Below, piece by piece: positions 51,471-60,923 of a stretch of DNA of 64,000 nt. The position numbers were made by a program, and so were the translations under genes. The stretch is taken from positions 4,712,001-4,776,000 of the forward strand of contig NZ_CP096882.1 of assembly GCF_023273875.1 (NCBI RefSeq), written 5' to 3'. The notes under the pieces are model-generated. The model did not search any database. It was not told the DNA's origin and worked only from the letters and a program-made list of their open reading frames with translations. Origin of the DNA: Pseudarthrobacter sp. SSS035 (GTDB lineage Bacteria; Actinomycetota; Actinomycetes; Actinomycetales; Micrococcaceae). The first letter of the stretch is position 1; each line of letters starts with the position of its first letter.

Positions 51471-51831
51471 GTCATGCGCTCGGCCTCGGCGACCGTGTTG
51501 GCCAGCGGTTTCTCACACAAGACGTGCTTGCCGGCCTCCAGCGCGGCGACGGCTATGTCCGCATGCGTATTGCCCGGGGTGCAGATGTCGATCAGGTCGA
51601 TGTCCTCCCGTTCGATCAGCTCCCGCCAGTCGGTGTGCACCGAATCCCATCCCAGCTAGTGCGCGGCGGCGCGGGCGGACGCCCCTTTCCGGCCGGCCGG
51701 CCGGCGCGGTCAGCTGCGGGGCGAGGGGGAGATCGAAGAAACCGCGGGGCGGTCCGCCACGCGTGGGAGTGGGCGGCCCCCATGAAGGAGTTGCCCACCA
51801 GGCCCACCCGCAGTGGTTTCTGTGCTGTCAT
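51471..51831 (-). pseudogene. Gfo/Idh/MocA oxidoreductase, N-terminal relic
   Basis: From ATG 51831 the product begins QKPLRVGLVGNSFMGAAHSHAWRT, the Rossmann opening. After a frameshift it continues [56 protein letters not shown] with the EKP motif intact. The C-terminal two thirds are gone, replaced by IS110 sequence. It lies 28 bases downstream of another decayed Gfo/Idh gene on the same strand. Confidence 0.85.
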
Positions 51832-51858
51832 ATGGCAAGTCCTTTTCAGAGGGCCTCT

Positions 51859-52982
51859 TTAGGGCAGGCGGCTGGTTTCCGCGGACAGGGCGGCCCTGAC
51901 GGAGGGCCAGGACTTCAAGACCTCCAGGACACCGGGGTTGCGCTCCGTGAGGAGGCATTCCTGGTAGGAGTCCTCCAGTAGCGTGTCCAGGGAGACGCGG
52001 CTGCGGGTGGAGGCACTGAGCATGGCGGCTTCCACCATTGCCAGGCTCATGATGTTCTCGTGCACCTGCCCCATCGGCGTGTTCCCGGTGCGGATGGCCT
52101 GCACGAAGTCCCGCAGGGCGCCGGCGATTTTCAGTTCCGGATCCTCGCTGTCCGCAAAGGCTGGAGTCCCCGTTGAGTCCAGGGTGGGTTCGTTGTCGCC
52201 GTCCCAAAGGACCTTGCCGTGCTCGCCGCTGATCCGCCAAGCCGCGTTCCACGAGGACTCTTTGCCCGGACTGCACCAACTGCCCGTGAAGATGAACAGT
52301 TCGCCGCCTGACATCTCGAAGATTGCTGTCGCCCCGGTACCAGCTCCTGGTCGGGTTGTACTCCTCACAGAAGACGGAGACGGGATCCGCGTTCAGCAGG
52401 AGCCGGGCCATGTCGAACTGGTGGATGGCCATGTCGAGCAGCAGGGGGTGGGCCCATTGCGTCACGGAAGCCGCCGAAGTGCGGGGCCTTGAAGAAATTC
52501 GCCGTGACGATTCCGGTCTCGCCGAGAGAAGAGGCGAGCCGTTTGGCTGCAAAGAGGTGGCGGTTGTTCCGGCGGGACTGGCTGACCATAATAAGCTGTC
52601 CGGTGAGTTCCGACGCAGCGGCCCGGGACAGTCCCTGGGCCACTGTGGAGGCCATCGGCTTTTCACCCAATACCGGAAGGCCGGCAGTGAGTGCCTCGGT
52701 GGTGACCGGGTGGTGAGCGGCCGGGACGGTGACGTTGATGACGGCCTGGGCTCCGACGTTGGCCGCCAGCCGGGCGGTACTGCTGTTGACAGGCAGCTCC
52801 GACGCCCCACTTTGGCTGCCCCGGCTTGTGCTGCGTCAAGATCGAGGTCAACGATGCCCGCCAGTTCAACCAGGGGCGACTGTTCCACGGTCTTCAGCCA
52901 GGCGCCCCATGCTGCCGGTGCCGACGACGACGACACGCAGCGGGGTGTTGTCGGCGGGGACTGTTGCGAAACTGGCTCTCAT
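51859..52982 (-). pseudogene. Gfo/Idh/MocA oxidoreductase, full-length but frameshifted
   Basis: From ATG 52982 the frames successively give PLRVVVVGTGSMG, then LKTVEQSPLVELAGIVDLDLDAAQAG, then LGEKPMASTVAQGLSRAAA (EKP motif), then PLLLDMAIHQFDMARLLLNADPVSVFCEEYNP (catalytic Asp and His), and a long intact C-terminus ending ESYQECLLTERNPGVLEVLKSW. At least three frameshifts separate these parts. The start overlaps the stop of the ThuA pseudogene (ATGA), so the two formed an operon. Decay without large deletions suggests recent loss of function. Confidence 0.87.
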
Positions 52983-53750
52983 ACCTTGGCCCCCCGGTAG
53001 CCCTTGCCGTTGAAAAAGTCGTTGGTCTCGTAACGCAGGAGCTCCGGGTAAGCCCGTTCCGGCCTGTCGGTGACCGCCCATTAGACGGCATTGGCGATCA
53101 CCCGCCGGACGTCCTTGTGATGGTAGACAGGGTAGGCCTGGTCACCTGGACTGAAGAAGAAAACCTTTCCGTGTCCGCGGCGGAAGGTGCAATCCCGAGC
53201 GAAAGATTTCGCCGCCGCTGAAGGAATTGATGAAGACCAGTTCTTCGGGGGCGGGGATGTCGAAGAACTCGCCGTACATCTCCTGCTGGTCGATGATGAT
53301 GGGATGCGGTATACCCTTGGCTATGGGGTGCGTGGGATCAACGGTCCAGACAAGTTCGCGGTCCTGCTCGGACCTCCACCGGTGCGTGCACGAGGTGCCC
53401 ATCAGCTTGGTGAAGATCTTGGACCAGTGGCCGGAATGCAGCACGATCAGACCCATGCCTGAGAGCACATGGCGATGCACGCGCTCAACGATTTCATCAT
53501 CGACATCGGCGTGGGACATGTGCCCCCACCACGTCAGCACGTCGGTTGCTGCCAGCACTTCCTCCGACAGACCGTGTTCGGGCTCGTCGAGAGTCGCTAC
53601 GCGGACATCGACCCTGCCGCCCAGGTTCTCCTCGATTCCCCTTTACGGCCCCGCGCATCCGTGCGGGTAGAGGCGCGCGTCACCACTTTTCACTCCATAC
53701 GGTGACGCGGATCGGCGTCGCTCGGGCATTCGGGGCGCTGATATGTGTCA
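52980..53750 (-). pseudogene. ThuA-domain protein, frameshifted
   Basis: The start HISAPNARATPIRVTVWSE is followed by a frameshift. Then come [47 protein letters not shown] and [29 protein letters not shown], another frameshift near 53190, and a nonsense TAA at 53081-53083 in the final NAV-WA motif. It parallels the intact ThuA at 26902-27726 throughout. With the following Gfo/Idh pseudogene it forms a silenced copy of the ThuA/Gfo pair behind the third importer. The 225 bases between it and the permease gene hold nothing recognised. Confidence 0.88.
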
Positions 53751-53975
53751 TGGTTTTTCCCTGAAATGGTTGAACGGTATTCGGTACGGTGCAACTTGAC
53801 GGCCCCGGAACGAGGACAAGGGTGTTGGGAGTCACTTTGGAGGTCGATGGTGGAGAGGAAGAGGGGCTGGAGCTCGGCAAGGGCACTAGAGGTTTTGGAA
53901 CGCCTCCTGGTAACCGCCTTTCCGGGCGGGCCATGGGTTCTTGGCACGGCGCGGTTCAGTCGCGTGCCGCTGCAG

Positions 53976-54800
53976 TCAGTACTGTCCGAGCGACAGGCCT
54001 TTCGAGAAGTACCGCTGAGAGACGACGAAGAGGACAGTCGTCGGAATCGAGACGAGGAGAGCCGCCGTGAGGACAACTGTGTAGCTTTCGCCGCCGCCGC
54101 CTTGGGTCGCCTGGAGGCCGGCCAGAACCGGCATCACGTTGCGGGTCTCAGGGCCTTGGGTCAGCACCAGGCCCAGCAGAAGATCATTCCAGACCCACGT
54201 CGCCTGCAGGATGAATACCACCGCGAGGGCGCTGGAAGACATCGGCAGGTAGATCCGGGTGAAGATCCGCCAGGCGCCGGCGCCGTCCACCACGGCGGCC
54301 TCGAAGACGGAGTCCGCTATGCCTGAGAAGAAGTTCCTCATAACGAACGCCGAGAACGGCAAGCACACTACTGAGTAGACGAAAATCATGCCGGCGGACG
54401 TGTTGTACAGGCCCACCCTGGAATAGGTGTCAAACAGTGGGATAACCATCATCTGAAGCGGAAAAACCGATCCGATGTAGATGACAAAGAACCACAAAAA
54501 CCCGTTACGCAGCCTTAGGACGATCACGGCGAATCCCACCGCTGCGCCCAGAATGACAGCGATGAGAGGACCGGTAATGCTGTACAGGGCCGTGTTCGCC
54601 AGGCTCTGGGGAATCTCCGTCTTGGTGAAGACTCGGACGAGGTTGTCTCCCAGATCGAGGATGTTGCCGGGCAGCCAGAGTGTGTCGCCGGAGTAATCGG
54701 AGCTCGACTTCGCCGCGTTGGTAATCAGCAGATAGACCGGAAGGAGCCACAGGAGTCCGAGTACGGCCAGGACCGTGATCCGAAGGATTCGGGTAATCAT
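53976..54800 (-). CDS. ABC sugar importer permease (MalG type), third system
   Basis: Permease of 274 residues with six membrane segments, beginning VLAVLGLLWLLPVYLLITNA. The coupling loop is VFEAAVVDGAGAWRIFTRIYLPM. Its start overlaps the stop of the preceding permease (TAATG). It is unrelated in detail to the duplicated permeases of the other two systems. No ATPase gene is adjacent. It remains intact although the enzymes downstream are all decayed. Confidence 0.92.
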   Translation of the reverse strand: MITRILRITVLAVLGLLWLLPVYLLITNAAKSSSDYSGDTLWLPGNILDLGDNLVRVFTKTEIPQSLANTALYSITGPLIAVILGAAVGFAVIVLRLRNGFLWFFVIYIGSVFPLQMMVIPLFDTYSRVGLYNTSAGMIFVYSVVCLPFSAFVMRNFFSGIADSVFEAAVVDGAGAWRIFTRIYLPMSSSALAVVFILQATWVWNDLLLGLVLTQGPETRNVMPVLAGLQATQGGGGESYTVVLTAALLVSIPTTVLFVVSQRYFSKGLSLGQY

Positions 54801-55696
54801 TATTTGCTCCTCCGGGGGGTCGTGTCGCCAAGGCTGAGCTGGCGACGCAGATAGATGACCGAGGCAGCCACGGTAACAAGACTCAGGAACATGGCGACGG
54901 CGGCGCCAAGTCCGTAGTCGCTGTTAACGAATGTCTCCCGGTACATGGTGAGGGCCAGAGTTTCTGAGGCGCGGGCCGGCCCGCCCTGGGTCATCGACTG
55001 GACGATGTCGAAGGTCTTGAGGCCGCCGACGATGGCCAGACCGACCACTACCGTCGTGGACGGAGCGAGCAGCGGCCACACAATGTGACGGAACATCTTC
55101 CACCCTGTTGCCCCATCGAGGCGCGCGGCCTCGAACGGCTCCTGCGGAATGGACTGCAGCCCCACCGTGAAGATCAAGGCATTCACGCCCACCCCATGCC
55201 ATGCTGAGGCTATGACCATGACGATCGTGTTCAAGGGCGCGTCCTGCAGCCAGCGGAGCTCGGAACCGGGGAGATGGAGGAACTGGAGCGCCTGGGTCAG
55301 GGCGCCATCGGTGCCCAGCATGAAGCTCCAGACCACGCCGACGGCAACACCGGACAGGGCAAACGGCACGAGGAAGGGAAGGCGCAGCCAGGCGCCGCCC
55401 TTCAGGCCGAAGGCCAGGTAGGCCACCAGAAGCCCCAGGCCCACGGGTAGGACTATGCTTCCAACCACCCAAATGAGGGTGTTTCCCAACGAGACCAGGA
55501 AGATCGGCTCACTGAACATCTTGACGTAATTCGTCATGCCGATGAAGCCGGGACTTCCCAGTCCGTTGTATTTGGTGAAACTCAGGTAGAGCGTGTACAC
55601 CACAGGCAGGTGCAGCACGATGATCGCCAGGGCCAGGCCCGGAGCGATGAAGCTCCGCGCCTGGCCCTGGTAGTTCGTTGAACTTTGTCTCTTCAT
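54800..55696 (-). CDS. ABC sugar importer permease (MalF type), third system
   Basis: Permease of 298 residues. Hydrophobic segments begin FIAPGLALAIIVLHLPVVYTLYLSF, and the coupling loop is PFEAARLDGATGWKMFRHIVWPLL. SMTQGGPARASETLALTMYRETF is the typical MalF-type C-terminal block. It lies seven bases after the binding-protein stop. All motifs are intact, and the substrate is presumably the one handled by the GH63-like enzyme on the other side of the promoter region. Confidence 0.92.
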   Translation of the reverse strand: MKRQSSTNYQGQARSFIAPGLALAIIVLHLPVVYTLYLSFTKYNGLGSPGFIGMTNYVKMFSEPIFLVSLGNTLIWVVGSIVLPVGLGLLVAYLAFGLKGGAWLRLPFLVPFALSGVAVGVVWSFMLGTDGALTQALQFLHLPGSELRWLQDAPLNTIVMVIASAWHGVGVNALIFTVGLQSIPQEPFEAARLDGATGWKMFRHIVWPLLAPSTTVVVGLAIVGGLKTFDIVQSMTQGGPARASETLALTMYRETFVNSDYGLGAAVAMFLSLVTVAASVIYLRRQLSLGDTTPRRSK

Positions 55697-55702
55697 GGTC
55701 GG

Positions 55703-56947
55703 TTATTTACCGGCCCAGTAGGACTTTGCCGCTGTATCGATCGCCGTGAGGTACTTCATGGGGTCCCCCCGGTGAGTCAGGAACGCACTGAACTGCTCAA
55801 GCGCCACCGTCCGGATCGGAACCGGAGTCGCCTCGTAATAGCGCAGGTAGAACGTGAATTCTCCGGAGTTCAACTCCTTGCCCAGCTTGTCCATCTCCGG
55901 ATTCGGAGCAGCCGCCTTGGGGTTGAACGGGAGGTTGCCTTGCTGTGCCACCCAGGCGGACTGACCCTGCGGCGACATCCACCACTCGGCATACTTGAGG
56001 CCGAGTTCCTTCTGCGGCGAAGATTCTGCTGTACAAGCCGGCGCCGTTTCGATCGCCACCGGGGTTTTCCCATTGGGCTTAATGGCCGGGATCGTGAAGG
56101 TGCCGAAGTCAGAACCTATCTTCATGCCACCAAGGGCGGCGTCAGCGGTCCACCAAGTCCCGAAGGGGGCCATCGCCACCTTGCCGTCCCGCATTTGATC
56201 CTTAGCGAAGTCCTTCTGGCTGGCATCGTTGAAGAGCCCCTGCTCCTGCATTTCAAGCCACTTGTTCATCACGTCCACGATGCGGGGATCCGTGTAGGAA
56301 GCCTTGCCCTTGGCCAGGTCCTGGTACAGTGCGAGATCCGTGCCGGCCAGGAGCGTCTGGAACCAAACAAAAGACCACACGTTGGTCTGGTTCCAGAAGG
56401 GCACTTCGCCCTTCTGCTTCAACGTCGAGGCGACCTGCATGAGTTCATCCCAGGTTTTGGGAGTGCTCAATCCGTGCTTGTCGAAGATTTTCTTGTTGTA
56501 GAACATGACCCAGTCATCCACTGTGATCGGCGTGCAGTACTGCTTACCATCAACGGTGTAGAGATCCCGGACCGATTCGGCTACATGCCCTTTCGAGACG
56601 GCATCACTCCAAATATTGGTGGTCTCGGCAAGCACATTCTGGTCCACGAGTTCCTTAAGTCCGCCTCCGACCTGCCAGGTGAATAGGCCCGGGCTCTCTT
56701 TAGTCCGGAACGACTGTTTTATGAAGGCGAGGTAGGCTTCCCCGGAGTACTGGGTACTCTTCAGCGAGATATCGATTTCCTTTTCCGATACCTTGGAGAA
56801 GGAGTTGAAGTCCCAAGGCTTGTTGGCCCGGAAGTTAAGTTCGCCGGTGGTTGGCTGGCTGGACGGGGTGGATCCTCCACACGCCGTGACACTGAGTGCA
56901 GTCGCCAGCACGGCAGCTGCAACCCCGAGCATTTTGCGGGTATTCAT
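55703..56947 (-). CDS. ABC importer sugar-binding lipoprotein, third system
   Basis: Family 1 solute-binding lipoprotein of 414 residues from ATG 56947, which has AAAGGAG seven bases before it. The signal peptide ends in the lipobox VTAC with Cys22. Blocks include GLFTWQVGGGLKELVDQNVL, WVMFYNKKIFDKHGLSTPKTWDELM, GKVAMAPFGTWW and AEWWMSPQGQSAWVAQQGNLPFNPKA. It belongs to a different subgroup from the other two binding proteins. The promoter region in front contains two LacI-type palindromes, so it should be repressed by the LacI protein at 58.6 kb. Confidence 0.92.
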   Translation of the reverse strand: MNTRKMLGVAAAVLATALSVTACGGSTPSSQPTTGELNFRANKPWDFNSFSKVSEKEIDISLKSTQYSGEAYLAFIKQSFRTKESPGLFTWQVGGGLKELVDQNVLAETTNIWSDAVSKGHVAESVRDLYTVDGKQYCTPITVDDWVMFYNKKIFDKHGLSTPKTWDELMQVASTLKQKGEVPFWNQTNVWSFVWFQTLLAGTDLALYQDLAKGKASYTDPRIVDVMNKWLEMQEQGLFNDASQKDFAKDQMRDGKVAMAPFGTWWTADAALGGMKIGSDFGTFTIPAIKPNGKTPVAIETAPACTAESSPQKELGLKYAEWWMSPQGQSAWVAQQGNLPFNPKAAAPNPEMDKLGKELNSGEFTFYLRYYEATPVPIRTVALEQFSAFLTHRGDPMKYLTAIDTAAKSYWAGK

Positions 56948-57034
56948 ACGAAACTCCTTTGTCGCGTTTCCACGCGCATGAACGGAAGCGCCGACACGCC
57001 GGCGCACGAGCAGGCTCCATGGAGCAGCCCTACT

Positions 57035-57050
57035 TGATAACGTTACCAAT
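57035..57050 (-). promoter_or_regulatory. LacI-type operator 1
   Basis: TGATAACGTTACCAAT contains the palindromic core TAACGTTA at 57038-57045 with a central CG, a form common to LacI-family operators. It lies 88 bases before the binding-protein start and faces the GH63-like gene on the other side. A second copy of the core is at 57161-57168. Confidence 0.7.
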
Positions 57051-57156
57051 TGGTCCAAGTTAGCATGTGATGCGGACCACTGGCAACGGGCTGCCAAGAG
57101 TATCCCAGAATTTGCGGCGTAAGCACTGGCGACGGCCCGGGGCTTTACAGCGATGG

Positions 57157-57170
57157 TTGGTAACGTTACC
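57157..57170 (+). promoter_or_regulatory. LacI-type operator 2
   Basis: GGTAACGTTACC at 57159-57170 is a perfect 12-bp palindrome sharing the TAACGTTA core with operator 1. The two cores are 123 bases apart centre to centre, close to a whole number of helical turns (about 11.7), which could permit looping. It lies between the divergent importer and GH63-like genes. Confidence 0.72.
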
Positions 57171-57304
57171 GTTACTGCAGCTGAAACCTTCCTAAGTGCG
57201 TTGAACGCTGACGTGCGACTGGGCAGCCCGCCCCACCTAATTCAGGTGTCGGCGCAAGCCCTCGTTCTCGGGGGCCATCCAATGATCCAAAGGAGCATCG
57301 AGAC

Positions 57305-58498
57305 ATGACCACCACTGAATTCGGAACCGAGCGGAAGCTGGAAACCCGTGTCCGCAGCCTGCTCGAACAACATTGGGACGACGACCGCGGATTCTGCGTT
57401 CCGAATCCCTCGACCTATCCGCATCTGTGGCTATGGGACTCGTGCTTCCATGCAATCGTTTGGGCGCACCTCGGCGATACCCGGGCGCTCAAGGAGCTTG
57501 ACGCGGTCCTTGAAGGGCAATTGGAGCAGGGCATGGTGCCCCACATGCTGTACGGGGCGCAGCCCTCGAAGACGTGGCTCGGCCCTTTGTCCAAGACATC
57601 TTCCCTCACCCAGCCACCCATGTTCGGCCATGCAGCAAGGGTCCTAGCCGACAGGGGCCTTCGCCCGTCCGATGCCACACTGGCGCGGGCCAGGAAGGGG
57701 ATGGATTGGCTTTGGGAACACCGACGCACGGAGGACGGTCTCATCTACGTCGTGCATCCCTGGGAGGCGGGCAATGATCACGGTCAGCGCTTCGACGACT
57801 GGGGAGCGCCGGGCAGGACGCCGGACAATTACAGCCGCCCGGCGAGGTCTAAGTGGAACACGGACCGTGTGCGGGACATCACCTTCGCCGAGGACGGCGC
57901 CGGCCAGTGGTCCTCGACCTTCGTCTCCTGCCCTGCGGCCTTCAATGCGTACGTTTCCTTCAACATGACGGAGCTCGCCACGCTCCTTGGCGATGAGGAG
58001 ATGGCCGAGCGCGCGCGCCTCATCAGCAAGGCTATGGACGACCATTTGTGGGATGAAGAAGAACAGCTGTGGTCAGATCTTGCCGTGGTCGGCGGCGGAC
58101 CGTCCGTGCGGATTCCGATCAGCGACGGCGTGATGGGCGCGCTGGTCACCTTGGACCGGGCCAAGGCCGAGGCTGCCCTGGCGCAACTCGAGGATCCGGA
58201 ACGATTCGGTGCCCCGTACGGGCCTGCGAACGTGGTCCGCACCCACCCATCCTATGACCCGGGAACATACTGGCGGGGACCGGCATGGCCGCCGCTGAAT
58301 TACCTCTTCTGGCTCGCCCAGCGGCGCTGGGACATGAAGGATGCGGCATCAAGGATGGCCCGCCAGACATTGGACGGGGCAAATGCCAGCGGCTGGGCAG
58401 AATACTGGAATCCTGAGACCGGAGAGGGGCTGGGCGCCGCTCCGCAGTCTTGGACCGGCCTCGCCTTTGCGATGGTGAACCAGCCCAGCGACGCGTGA
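57305..58498 (+). CDS. MGH1/GH63-like glycoside hydrolase
   Basis: An (alpha/alpha)6-barrel hydrolase of 397 residues with AAAGGAG before ATG 57305. Motifs are RGFCVPNPSTYPHLWLWDSCFHAIVWAHLGD, LIYVVHPWEAGNDHGQRFDDW with likely catalytic acid residues, TYWRGPAWPPLNYLFWLAQ, and GWAEYWNPETGEGLGAAPQSWTGLAFAM. It resembles mannosylglycerate hydrolase and other trehalase-like enzymes. No secretion signal is seen. It is divergent from the third importer and convergent with the LacI gene, so it probably cleaves the imported compound. It is distinct from the hydrolase at 27731-29017. Confidence 0.86.
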   Translation: MTTTEFGTERKLETRVRSLLEQHWDDDRGFCVPNPSTYPHLWLWDSCFHAIVWAHLGDTRALKELDAVLEGQLEQGMVPHMLYGAQPSKTWLGPLSKTSSLTQPPMFGHAARVLADRGLRPSDATLARARKGMDWLWEHRRTEDGLIYVVHPWEAGNDHGQRFDDWGAPGRTPDNYSRPARSKWNTDRVRDITFAEDGAGQWSSTFVSCPAAFNAYVSFNMTELATLLGDEEMAERARLISKAMDDHLWDEEEQLWSDLAVVGGGPSVRIPISDGVMGALVTLDRAKAEAALAQLEDPERFGAPYGPANVVRTHPSYDPGTYWRGPAWPPLNYLFWLAQRRWDMKDAASRMARQTLDGANASGWAEYWNPETGEGLGAAPQSWTGLAFAMVNQPSDA

Positions 58499-58532
58499 CC
58501 GCACGGGGTTTCGGCTTCGACTCCGGGCGCCT

Positions 58533-58551
58533 GCCAGGCTGTTAGCCTGGC
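58533..58551 (+). terminator. hairpin between convergent hydrolase and LacI genes
   Basis: GCCAGGCT at 58533-58540 and AGCCTGGC at 58544-58551 are exact complements around GTT. It lies 35 bases after the hydrolase stop and directly abuts the LacI stop on the other strand. No T-run is present, so its terminator function is only likely from position. Confidence 0.5.
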
Positions 58552-58552
58552 G

Positions 58553-59566
58553 TCAGTAGCGGTGGATAGCCACGGGAATCTGAATTCTGCGGGGGCCGGC
58601 TGCTTGGGAACCGGTCAGCCGGTCAAAGAGCAGTCGGGCCGCCTGTATGCCCAGCTCTTTTGGGTCGTGGGACATGACAATCAGCGGTATCTGGAGGAGG
58701 TCGGCGAGCTCCACGTCGTCGAAACACGCCAAAGCCGGAACATCAGCCGCACCGTGCTCGCTTCGGTATTCGCAGATGGCCCTTAGTGCACCAACCGTGG
58801 TGCGGTTGTTGGCTGAGAAAAAAGCAGTGGGTGAATTCGGCGCGGACAGCAGGCCGAGTACTTCACTGCGGGCACTTTCGGAGTTACGGCAGGGGATGAG
58901 CATTTCTTCCACCGGGACGATTCCCGCCGCCGCGAGTGCGTCGCAGAACCCTTCATACCGGCGGCGGGTAGTGGAGATGCCGGCAGTGTCGCCGAGGAAA
59001 GCGATCCTTGTGTGGCCGTCCGTAAGCAGTTCCTCGGTTCCGGCACGCGCGCCCTCGATGTCGTCGACCAGCACGGTATCCGCGGCCAGTCCGTCGATGG
59101 TGCGGGATGCCAGCACGAGTGGAATCCCGGACAGGCGGCCTTCGTCCGGGAGCTCAAGGCCGTTGCCGGCCGGGACTAGGATGAGACCCTCGATCTGGCG
59201 GCCGGCAAAGTCAGCAATCAGTTCGCGCTCTCGCCCGGGATCCTCGCTCGTGTTTCCGACGACGATCTGGCGGCCGTAGCCGGTCGCAACTTCCTCGACG
59301 CCGAGGGCAAACTGGCCATAGTAGGGGTTCCCAAGATTTGTTACGGCTATGCCCACCAGCCCTGTGGGCCGGCCAAGACGGGTGTTCCGGGCACTGTCGT
59401 TCCTTCGGTATCCGAGCGCCTCCACCGCCTTCTTAACGCGCTCCTGCACCTCCGGCCGCACACTGAGCCCGCCGGACATGGTCCTGGAAACCGTCATGGG
59501 GCTTACTCCGGCCATAGCTGCTACATCCCGGACTGTAGGCGCCGAGGAGGTTCTAGTGCTGGTCAT
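58553..59566 (-). CDS. LacI-family transcriptional regulator
   Basis: Regulator of 337 residues. The N-terminal helix-turn-helix and hinge helix is TVRDVAAMAGVSPMTVSRTMSGGLSVRPEVQERVKKAVEALGYRRN. The periplasmic-binding-like domain includes LVGIAVTNLGNPYYGQFALGVEEVA, VDDIEGARAGTEELLTDGHTRIAFLG and LACFDDVELADLLQIPLIVMSHD. It most probably binds the TAACGTTA operators between the third importer and the GH63-like gene and releases them on binding a sugar. All domains are complete. Confidence 0.93.
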   Translation of the reverse strand: MTSTRTSSAPTVRDVAAMAGVSPMTVSRTMSGGLSVRPEVQERVKKAVEALGYRRNDSARNTRLGRPTGLVGIAVTNLGNPYYGQFALGVEEVATGYGRQIVVGNTSEDPGRERELIADFAGRQIEGLILVPAGNGLELPDEGRLSGIPLVLASRTIDGLAADTVLVDDIEGARAGTEELLTDGHTRIAFLGDTAGISTTRRRYEGFCDALAAAGIVPVEEMLIPCRNSESARSEVLGLLSAPNSPTAFFSANNRTTVGALRAICEYRSEHGAADVPALACFDDVELADLLQIPLIVMSHDPKELGIQAARLLFDRLTGSQAAGPRRIQIPVAIHRY

Positions 59567-59703
59567 GGGCGTTCCAGGAGCCTTTCGTGCCGCTCCGGTA
59601 CATCAACCGGACCCGGAATTTGATTTGTATCAACTGTACCAACAGCGAGAGTGTCTGATTATTTGTGCAGGATATTTAGTCGCTGGATGATTGGAGAATC
59701 GTT

Positions 59704-60754
59704 GTGGCTTTTGATGGGCTGACGTCCCAGATGGATTCGGGGCACTCGGACGTCGATGGCAAGGTCGGTGTCATCCAGCAGGTGATCAACGCTTCGCTGG
59801 AGCACTGGCTGCACTCCGAGCTTTCCGGGCATCTGGACTATGACAAGATCGTATTCGAAGGCGCTGGTTACGTCTGCCGGCGACGTAGATCTGGCAGTCC
59901 AGCGGGACGGCGATGGCGTTCACCCCTCATCTGGTGCCCAAGGTGACGCGCCGGATCCGCGGGTTGGACGACATGATCATCAGCCTTTACGTCGAAGGGA
60001 TGACGGTCCGCGACATCGCCCATCTGGAATCGACCCTTGACACAGGGCTGTCCGCCGAGGCGATCATCACCAAGGTCCGCGACGGACACCAGGTCCAGAA
60101 CTGGGCAGCGCTCATCGCGGTGGGCGTGGACATGGACATGGACACGGACGGCCTACAGCATGTGCTGGGCATCTGGGGCGAGGCAGCCGAAGGAGCGAAG
60201 TTCAGGACTGGGATGTGCGCGGAACCCGCCAACCGCGGACTCAAGGACATCCTCAGTGTCTGCTGCGACGGGTTGACCGGCTCTCCCGAGGCCATCTCGG
60301 CGACCTGGCCGGCCGCGACGGCCCGGGCGTGTGTCGTGTACCTGATCCGCGTCTCGATGCGGTTCACTGGATTACAGGGACCACAAGAAGTCCACAGTAG
60401 CCCTGCGGCCGGTCGATGCCGCCCCGACGGCCGGTGCTGCGCAGGACGCGCTCGACGGCTTCGAAGCCGCCGATCTGGGACGCAAGTACCCTGCGACTTG
60501 CGGGCCTGGCGGAACAGCTGGGCAAGGTTCATCCCGTTCCTGGCCTTCCGGCCCCCGGTCAGGCGCGTCGTTTACACCGCCAGCGCCATCGAGTCGCTGA
60601 ACTACCAGCTCCGCAAGTTCATCAAGAACCGCGGGCGTTTCGCCACCGACCAGGCGCCGTGAATCTGCTCCGGCCGGCGTTCTGCAACGTCGAGGACAAA
60701 CGCGCCACGGAACGGATCATACTGGACGCCAGAACTTGGGGACATCTGATCTAA
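59704..60754 (+). pseudogene. IS256-family transposase relic
   Basis: From GTG 59704 frames give VGVIQQVINASLEHWLHSELSGHLDYDK, then LVPKVTRRIRGLDDMIISLYVEGMTVRDIAHLESTL, VRDGHQVQNWAALIAVGVDMD, HVLGIWGEAAEGAKF, CCDGLTGSPEAISATWPAA, then ARFIPFLAFRPPVRRVVYTASAIESLNYQLRKFIKNRGRFATDQAP and finally NVEDKRATERI. This covers the length of an IS256 (Mutator-type) transposase, with several frameshifts and loss of the first catalytic block between ST and VRDGHQ. It is inactive. Bases 60755-60923 hold no named gene. Confidence 0.85.
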
Positions 60755-60923
60755 ATCCGTACACAAACTCATTGAAGGCACCACCACGCAGGAATGGAGC
60801 GAAGCCAGAGGCATCCTCGTCCGGCACTTCCCCGACCGACTCGGAGCCTACCTAAACAGACGAGACCGCATTCACTCACACACAATCCACTTTATAAGCT
60901 CCCAACAGCAGAGGAAATCACGA

